This document shows, piece after piece, positions 6,332 through 9,078 of a DNA stretch of 9,078 nucleotides. Position numbers and translations under genes: made by a program. Location: contig NZ_CALIBF010000157.1 in assembly GCF_938045465.1 (NCBI RefSeq), forward strand, positions 1 through 9,078. The letters run 5' to 3'. The notes under the pieces are model-generated. The model searched no databases, was not told the DNA's origin, and saw nothing but the letters and a program-made list of their open reading frames with translations. Source of the stretch: an uncultured Campylobacter sp. Lineage in GTDB: Bacteria; Campylobacterota; Campylobacteria; Campylobacterales; Campylobacteraceae. The first letter of the stretch is position 1, and every line of letters begins with the position of its first letter.

Positions 6332-7396
6332 TTGTTTTATTATCTCTATCATCTTACGAATATAAATTTTTTCCAATACATCACCGCGCGCGCAGGGCTT
6401 GCGTTTTTTATCGCTTTTTGTTTTTCGGTCTGGGCTATGCCGCGGTTTATCCGCTGGGCGCAAGCCAGACACGCTGCGCAGCCCATCTACGAGCTCGCGC
6501 CGCAAAACCATCAGAAAAAGAGCAAAACCCCAACGATGGGCGGGCTCGTTTTCGTTACCGCCGCGGTGCTCGCAAGCCTGCTGTGCGCCAAGCTAAACAA
6601 CGTCTTCGTGCTATGCGGACTGCTTTGCTTGGTAGGCTTCGGCTACATAGGCTTTAAGGATGATATCTCTAAAATTTTAGGCCGCCAAAACCACGCAGGC
6701 CTTAGCGCGCGGGCTAAATTTGCACTGCAAAATTTCTTGGCCTTTCTGATCGGGGCGACGCTTTATGCTTTTAGCGATCTGGGCGGGGAATTTTTCGTGC
6801 CGTTTTTCAAATACCCTCTGCTAAATTTATGGATCTTCGCGCCGCTGTTTTGGACGATCGTGATAAGCGCTAGCTCAAACGCGGTAAATTTAACCGACGG
6901 CCTGGACGGATTAGCAACCATTCCGTCGGTATTTTCGCTCTGCAGCTTGGGCGTATTTGCCTATCTTTGCGGGCATGCGATCTACTCGCAATATCTCTTG
7001 CTACCGCGCGTCGCGGGCGCGGGCGAGGTCTGCATCATCGTCTCGGCGCTGATCGGCGCGCTGCTTGGGTTTTTGTGGTTTAACTGCTACCCCGCCGAAG
7101 TCTTTATGGGCGATAGCGGCAGCCTCAGCGTGGGCGCGTTTTTAGGATACTGCGCGGTCATCACGAAAAACGAAATTTTACTCATAATGATCGGCTTCGT
7201 CTTCGTCATCGAAACGCTCAGCGTGATCTTGCAGGTGGGCAGCTTTAAAATTTTCAAACGCAGAATTTTCCTGATGGCGCCGATACATCACCATTTCGAA
7301 CTTAAAGGCTGGGTCGAAAACAAAATCATTATCCGCTTTTGGATCATCGCGCTGATCGCAAATATCATAGCGCTGACGTCGCTGAAACTGAGATAA
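6332..7396 (+). CDS. mraY: Phospho-N-acetylmuramoyl-pentapeptide transferase (MraY)
   Basis: MraY transfers phospho-MurNAc-pentapeptide from UDP to undecaprenyl phosphate in the inner membrane, making lipid I, the first membrane step of peptidoglycan synthesis. The 354 residues (about 10 membrane segments) match the family length. Motifs in order: KSKTPTMGG (63-71), the metal-binding aspartates in FKDD (Asp110, Asp111), NAVNLTDGLDGLA (183-195), FMGDSGSLSVGAFLG (258-272, catalytic-type Asp261) and MAPIHHHFELKGW (315-327) with its His triplet. The start is TTG, set by an upstream stop and the AAAAGG site; MFYYLYHL then looks like a normal MraY beginning. It is divergent from gpmI, and an unknown gene follows after one base, then murD, so these three form one transcription unit. 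Confidence 0.97.
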   Translation: MFYYLYHLTNINFFQYITARAGLAFFIAFCFSVWAMPRFIRWAQARHAAQPIYELAPQNHQKKSKTPTMGGLVFVTAAVLASLLCAKLNNVFVLCGLLCLVGFGYIGFKDDISKILGRQNHAGLSARAKFALQNFLAFLIGATLYAFSDLGGEFFVPFFKYPLLNLWIFAPLFWTIVISASSNAVNLTDGLDGLATIPSVFSLCSLGVFAYLCGHAIYSQYLLLPRVAGAGEVCIIVSALIGALLGFLWFNCYPAEVFMGDSGSLSVGAFLGYCAVITKNEILLIMIGFVFVIETLSVILQVGSFKIFKRRIFLMAPIHHHFELKGWVENKIIIRFWIIALIANIIALTSLKLR

Positions 7397-7397
7397 A

Positions 7398-7922
7398 ATG
7401 CGAGCGCAGATTGAACCTGATTTCGAAACGGCGCGCGAAAGGTATGGCGAAATTTTAAAGCAAATTTTAGCCTACACGGCTTACTGCGACGATAACGGCG
7501 ATCCTGACGGCGCAAAATACCGCGAGCTAGAGGCGACGCTACACGAAATCACGGGCAAAGATATGAGTAAATTTGATCTTTGGGAGTGGTGGGAAGCGGA
7601 CGGCGCGGAAAATTTGGCTTTCGATATCGCACTACCGGAGCCGCAATTGGTGCCGGATATCACAAAGGACGAACTGCGCGAGATCGTGGAGCGAATGAGC
7701 ACTTTTGAGCCGCGCGAGACGGGAGATGCTTTTTTAGACGCTTTTTACTACCGTCCTAATTTTGCCGCAGACGGCGGATATTTTACCGAGTTTTTAAAAT
7801 TAAATTTTAAGGATACTTACGATCCGCGGCTTTTTGAAAGATGCGATAGAAGCGGCGAAATTGCCGAACTTAGCGCCGATGAGATAACGCAAATTTTATG
7901 GGGCGAAAGGGGAGAAAAATGA
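7398..7922 (+). CDS. Unrecognised acidic protein between mraY and murD
   Basis: I do not recognise the family. The 174 residues have no signal peptide or membrane segment and are strongly acidic (41 Asp/Glu against 20 Lys/Arg), so a soluble cytoplasmic protein is likely. Visible features: a predicted helical N-terminus with AYTAYCDDNGDPDGAKY (25-41), an aromatic patch FDLWEWWEADGAENLAF (59-75), an acidic helix DELREIVERM (91-100) and an aromatic block AFYYRPNFAADGGYFTEFL (115-133). The ATG lies one base after the mraY TAA with little ribosome site, which suggests coupling to mraY. The TGA overlaps the murD start as ATGA, and its last codons supply the murD ribosome site. AAATTT content and codon use look like the neighbours, so recent transfer is not indicated. 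It could be a lineage-specific accessory of lipid-I or cell-wall synthesis, or merely a passenger. Confidence 0.85.
   Translation: MRAQIEPDFETARERYGEILKQILAYTAYCDDNGDPDGAKYRELEATLHEITGKDMSKFDLWEWWEADGAENLAFDIALPEPQLVPDITKDELREIVERMSTFEPRETGDAFLDAFYYRPNFAADGGYFTEFLKLNFKDTYDPRLFERCDRSGEIAELSADEITQILWGERGEK
7907..7914 (+). promoter_or_regulatory. murD ribosome binding site inside the preceding gene
   Basis: AAGGGGAG ends four bases before the murD ATG at 7919 and lies within the last codons of the unknown gene. Together with the ATGA stop/start overlap it supports both the murD start and translational coupling. Confidence 0.7.
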
Positions 7923-9078
7923 AAAAATCGCTATTTGGCTACGGGCTTACGACCAGAGCGATCGCCGAGCACTGCCAAAAAGACGGCGGCTGGGAGATTT
8001 ACGACGATAAATTTGAAATTTCTTCTGGCGCGCCGAAGCTGGACGAGTTCGGCAACGCGCTTTTAAACCCGAGCGAGTTCGATCCCGCCGCAAGCGAGCT
8101 TGAAATCCCAAGCCCGGGCTTCCCTCCGCATCACGAGCTGGTGCGAAAGGCACGAAATTTAATCAGCGAATACGATTATTTTGACGATTACGAAGGTCTT
8201 AAAATTTGGATAAGCGGCACGAACGGCAAGACCACGACGACGAAGATGATGCAGCACCTGCTCGAGCGATACGGCTCGCAAATGGGCGGTAACGTGGGCG
8301 TTCCGCTTGCAAAGCTTGATAAAAGCGCCAAAATTTGGGTGCTGGAGACGAGCTCGTTTACGCTGCACTACACCAAGCACGCGTGCCCCGACATCTACGT
8401 GCTGCTCGCAATTACGCCCGATCATCTCAGCTGGCACGGCGATTTTGCGGAGTATGAGCGCGCCAAACTCTCGCCGCTACTAGCGATGCGCGAAGGCTCC
8501 GTGGCGCTGATCCCGCGCGTCTACGAAAGCTCTGCTGCCGCGCAAAATAGCCTATCTCGCATAATCTGCTACGAGGACGAAGCGGATCTGGCGCAAAAAT
8601 TCGGCATCGATTTAGGCGAGATAAAATTCCGCACGCCCTTTTTAATCGACGCGCTTTTGACGCTGTGCGTGGAGAAAATTTTATTCGACAGATGCGACGC
8701 CGCGCGACTGAACGACTTCGTGATCGAGGGCAATAAGCTCGAAGAGCTTACCGACGCGCGCGGCAGGGTCTGGGTCAATGACACGAAGGCCACCAACATC
8801 GATGCGTGCGCGCAGGCGCTGAAGCGATACGCGGGGCGCAAAATACATCTAATCCTCGGCGGCGACGATAAAGGCGTGGATCTGCACCCGCTTTTTGCGG
8901 AGTTTAAAAAATACGATCTGCAAATTTACGCGATCGGCTCAAATACCGATAAAATCATGTTTTTATGTGACGAATACGGACTTTCTTGCGTGCGCTGCGA
9001 AATTTTACAAACCGCAGTGAGCGAAATTTCGAAGCGGTACCGAGATGCGGACTTTAAAAAAAGCGGCGCAAGCGAATT
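7919..9078 (+). CDS. murD: UDP-N-acetylmuramoyl-L-alanine--D-glutamate ligase (MurD), 3' end missing
   Basis: MurD adds D-glutamate to UDP-MurNAc-L-Ala with ATP in the cytoplasm, two enzymes before MraY's substrate is complete. There are 386 codons in the window, with the C-terminus beyond the right edge. Seen in order: a short N-terminal UDP-binding domain (MKKSLFGYGLTTRAIAEHC to about residue 90, with PSPGFPP at 65-71), ATP P-loop SGTNGKTTTTK (99-109), GGNVGVP (123-129), the Mg-binding Glu143 in LETSSF, TPDHLSWHG (166-174), NDTKATN (287-293) and the start of the glutamate-binding domain with LILGGDDKG (311-319). The N-terminal domain is shorter than in E. coli MurD, which I believe is usual for epsilonproteobacteria. 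NDTKATN identifies MurD over MurC, MurE and MurF. The ATG overlaps the upstream stop (ATGA). Confidence 0.96.
   Translation, partial: MKKSLFGYGLTTRAIAEHCQKDGGWEIYDDKFEISSGAPKLDEFGNALLNPSEFDPAASELEIPSPGFPPHHELVRKARNLISEYDYFDDYEGLKIWISGTNGKTTTTKMMQHLLERYGSQMGGNVGVPLAKLDKSAKIWVLETSSFTLHYTKHACPDIYVLLAITPDHLSWHGDFAEYERAKLSPLLAMREGSVALIPRVYESSAAAQNSLSRIICYEDEADLAQKFGIDLGEIKFRTPFLIDALLTLCVEKILFDRCDAARLNDFVIEGNKLEELTDARGRVWVNDTKATNIDACAQALKRYAGRKIHLILGGDDKGVDLHPLFAEFKKYDLQIYAIGSNTDKIMFLCDEYGLSCVRCEILQTAVSEISKRYRDADFKKSGASE

Noticed and set aside
6254..6511. Minus-strand 85-codon open frame across the mraY start
   Set aside because: It overlaps the mraY promoter and N-terminal codons, shows no recognisable domain and is explained by mraY on the other strand.

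Overview
The window is ordinary chromosomal housekeeping DNA from a Campylobacter-type epsilonproteobacterium. The base composition is close to balanced (about half G+C by eye). That suits the higher-GC oral campylobacters (C. gracilis, C. showae, C. rectus type) better than C. jejuni. The protein families, the gene order gpmI-fabG-acpP-fabF-accA next to mraY-murD, and the very frequent AAATTT words all fit this group. The species is an inference.

Layout. Positions 1 to 6133 are read on the minus strand, in the order gpmI, fabG, acpP, fabF, accA, rho. This is a glycolytic phosphoglycerate mutase followed by a fatty-acid synthesis set: ketoreductase, acyl carrier protein, condensing enzyme and the alpha subunit of acetyl-CoA carboxylase. 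Transcription termination factor Rho comes last and is cut by the left edge. Positions 6332 to 9078 are read on the plus strand: mraY, an unrecognised acidic 174-residue gene, and murD, cut by the right edge. The 198-bp divergent spacer between gpmI and mraY carries promoters for both directions. No stretch above 300 bases lacks a gene. No RNA gene, mobile element or CRISPR array was seen.

How the genes work together. AccA supplies part of malonyl-CoA formation, AcpP carries the chain, FabF elongates and FabG reduces. MraY makes lipid I and MurD adds D-glutamate to the peptidoglycan precursor. Membrane-lipid and cell-wall precursor genes therefore sit back to back. Tight junctions (TAATG for fabF/accA, a 1-base gap for mraY/unknown gene, ATGA for unknown gene/murD) point to translational coupling.

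Points worth a second look: rho is disrupted by what looks like a deletion of about 20 bases at a GATCGATC site; about 60 copies of AAATTT occur in 9 kb where composition predicts about two; an unknown acidic gene is embedded between mraY and murD; and a perfect 14-bp palindrome lies at the putative mraY transcription start. I saw no clearly new biological system.
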